Below are positions 61,500 to 64,000 of a stretch of 64,000 nt of DNA, in pieces (the first letter of the stretch is position 1; each line of letters begins with the position of its first letter). The DNA is from Chamaea fasciata (Eukaryota; Chordata; Aves; Passeriformes; Sylviidae), in contig JARCOQ010000017.1 of NCBI GenBank assembly GCA_029207755.1, positions 10,242,945 through 10,306,944 of the forward strand. Reading direction: 5' to 3'. The notes beneath the pieces are model-generated. The model was not told where the DNA came from. It saw only the letters and a list, made by a program, of their open reading frames with translations, and ran no database searches. The translations under genes were made by a program, and so were the position numbers.

Positions 61500-64000
61500 G
61501 TGAGTGATCTCACAGCACATCCTGCTCCTTCCCCCAGCAACAGGCTCCCCAAACCTGGGAAATACTCATTAAAAAGGCCAAGCACCAGTTAAACACTGTG
61601 CTAACAGACATAGGCACCATAATCCCAAGGTTTTCTCTTAATGCAACTGACTTTACAATTTCAAAATGTGGATTCATCTATGCATGAACAAGTAGCACCT
61701 TCGAGACTAAAGATCAAACAAAGTTTTTCAGTACATTTGAGTCAGTTTATGCCCAAAGATGCTGAAGTTGTCTGCTTGCCAAGTGTTTTGAGAACCTGAA
61801 TTCTCAACTCACCTTAATGAAACACAGACAGCTAAAAAGAAGATGGTTTCAGTCACTCCATGCCAAGATCTCAACACTACAAATGTTTATACACTTTGGT
61901 GTTTGCCTGCTTTCCAAAGACAGTTTGGGAGTGCAGAGTAATTGTAAATGTTTGCCCCTTCTCTCTGACAATGCCATGCCGTGTGACTGAGACAGAGCAG
62001 TCTGTGGAAGTGGAGCTTACCGAGGGAAGAAACTTTTTAATTATTTTGAGGCTGTTGAATGAGCAAGGCTGAAGTTGCCTGTGCTGAACATGGGTGCTGT
62101 ATCAAACCATTGCTCTGAACTTGGTTCTCTGATGACTTCAGCTTGCTGCCACTTGCTTCCCCATGGTCTCAATGACACTACATACAGCACCTCACTTGTA
62201 TTTCTTCTTCTTCCTGAGTGTGGACTCCCAAAACTCTTTGCTGGTCTGACAACAGATCTTAGCAATTGTCTATTTTCCTTTTAGTCACCCCGGTACTGAC
62301 CTATCTTTGGCAGCCACACATAGACATCTCACTAGTAAGTGGTGCTAACACAGATCACAGAAGCTCTCAGATTTAATCACCCCCATAATCACCTGAATAA
62401 TCTCGAGTGAAAAAAACCCCAAACCAAACTTCCAGAATTTATCTGCCTTAGGTTCTCTTAGAGTTTGCATTAGATATCCACCAGATTTGTCACTTCTGAG
62501 CAAAAACACTTTAAAACCACTGTCAAGCTGACTGTCACTTCAGAACCACCGTCCCTTGGATCATAACGGACGTGAGGCTCCAGGCAGGTCTCACATTTCC
62601 AGCAGCATTTGACAGCCCTGCACAGGCTCTGCCTTTGCCACCAACCCCATACAGATATTCAGCCAGACACAATCATCTCTGGCTAGCCTGGCAACTTGCA
62701 AGCTCTCCCAGGAACATCATCTGGAGAGCCTGGCTGTTACAAGAGGAACAGCCAGCTGCAGCAATGGATAAAATTCCCCCTAAAAGCAAAACAAAACACC
62801 ACAAGGCCGAGCCTCTGCGATCTCTCTTTCACAAGCCTGTGCTCAGAATTGTGCAGGTTTTAAAACTCTGTTTAAATACATGGAGAAACCAATTAAAGTA
62901 CTCTGCCACTCCCAAAAGTTGCAAGGGTCACAAATTGAGAGCAAAACACACATATATTCATGGGAAAGGCAAAGGGGACTGGGTAGTTTCATATTGTGAT
63001 GCTTTGCACTCTGGATTCTGATTATGTTTTTTAAATTGATTGTTCATTTTTAATGGAGTTCTAATGAAACACCCTTAAGCGCTGCAGTGGTTTGCATCTA
63101 TGGTTAGCAAGCCAAATACCAGTGTGTTTTGTTTCACAAGTAGCATTAGAGATAAGAGAGGGTAAGATTGTGCCCTGGTTTTACAAGGCTGTAAGAGGCA
63201 CTTAGGGGCCATAGAGTCTCCTGCTTGGCTGCCTAAAGCCTACTCTGGTCATTAAATAATGTGAAAGGCTTATAATAACAGCTGGTGAGTAATCTATTCC
63301 CTTTGTACAAATGTTTTACATTTGTCACTATAACCACTGCAGAGAGACAGCTCTGCTCTCCTGAAGGCTGAATCTTGCCCAGATTTTTTTTTATTTACTC
63401 AAAACCCCTACAAGTCACCACTTGCCAAATATTATCACATCATGATGAGAGCTTACATTCTGTAGTAAGTACAATTAAAAGATGGTAGTCACAGGATCTT
63501 TATCATACAAAGGTAAGATAAAACTTTAGGCAGGAAAAAGGAGTGGGAAAGGTGTTGAAGAAACTCTTTCTTTAAATCATTTGATATTACGCTTTCCAAG
63601 AAAAGTTTTCCTCAATCTGCAAATGGAAAAGAACCCTTTTGTTTTGTGTGAAGTAAAAAAAAAAAAAAAAAAATTAAAAAACCCAGTAGAGCACTGGGAG
63701 TTGAGATTCTCCACAGATGCACCACAGCTAATGTTCTCTACTCTGCAAGTCATAACTGAGGTCTATCAGACACTGATTTTCTGCTTTCCAGACACACAGG
63801 TTCATTTTTCCCATATTTCATGGTTTTAACAGATCACATATGAACTGCATATGAGAATCACACACACCAAACATGCCTCTCTTGGTTCAGTGCCTCTTCA
63901 CTCTTATTAAAGAAATAATATTGTCTTCTTGGACATCCCAGGACATCTGTGGGTCATCTTAGGTGAATGGCAAATTGTTTCACTGGATGACTTCTCCAAA
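61500..64000. other. Gene-free stretch downstream of the exon candidate
   Basis: No second exon could be joined to 61413-61499 with confidence. The 149-codon frame at 62572-63021 lacks domain or GC3 signal. A19 at 63655. Confidence 0.6.
63655..63673 (+). repeat. Poly-A tract (A19)
   Basis: Nineteen A residues followed by TT and a further A run. Confidence 0.9.

Noticed and set aside
1..64000. CRISPR array, operon, prophage, plasmid origin or other prokaryotic system
   Set aside because: No regularly spaced repeats beyond microsatellites, no closely packed long ORFs and no recognisable prokaryotic genes. The repeat content is vertebrate.

Overview
This window reads as vertebrate nuclear DNA, most likely from a bird and plausibly a songbird. 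The evidence is the repeat content. There are several truncated CR1 LINE copies that end in the avian CR1 3' tail (ATTCTATGATTCTGTG-like), for example at 21745-21818, 22931-23450 and 44601-44810. The overall repeat load is low, there are very old MIR/CORE-SINE-like relics, and there are archosaur/turtle-type palindromic DNA-transposon relics. I see no bacterial, phage or plasmid organisation: no operons, no ribosome-binding-site-led ORFs, no rRNA or tRNA genes and no CRISPR array.

I recognise no complete protein-coding gene. Almost all open frames are short, lack codon structure, and have frames on the opposite strand of similar length. The window looks like a long intron or a gene-poor intergenic stretch. 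A few segments have exon-like anatomy. The best is 61413-61499 (+), an 87-nt block that is open, phase 0/0, rich in CpG and GC3, and lies between a 3' splice-site-like and a perfect 5' splice-site-like sequence. A second segment, 410-505 (+), has two strong splice-site-like ends but weaker coding character. Weaker candidates lie at 16327-16578, 36668-36786, 46187-46273 and 54828-55019, all on the + strand.

Layout. 0-10 kb: anonymous sequence, two MIR-like relics near 4.2 and 4.7 kb, and an A30 tract at 9 kb. 10-16 kb: two AT-rich, homeodomain/POU-motif-rich blocks; the second holds two adjacent palindromic transposon relics and an 18-bp perfect palindrome. 18-24 kb: CR1 fragments, two G-quadruplex-type tracts, an (ATCC)n microsatellite, and a near-perfect short hairpin flanked by TAATCC/GGATTA sites. 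30.7-31.3 kb and 34.0-34.4 kb: the two most enhancer-like blocks. The second contains a ~127-bp imperfect inverted repeat whose arm differences partly preserve G-U pairing. 41-50 kb: poly-T tracts, a microsatellite, CR1 and MIR relics, and a CNE-like block at 47.56-47.87 kb. 50-64 kb: sparse repeats, an exact 19-bp tandem duplication, octamer motifs and the best exon candidate.

The plausible biology is cis-regulation: scattered candidate conserved non-coding elements, some built on ancient repeats, in or near a developmental gene not contained in the window. That is inference; cross-species alignment and RNA-seq would decide it.
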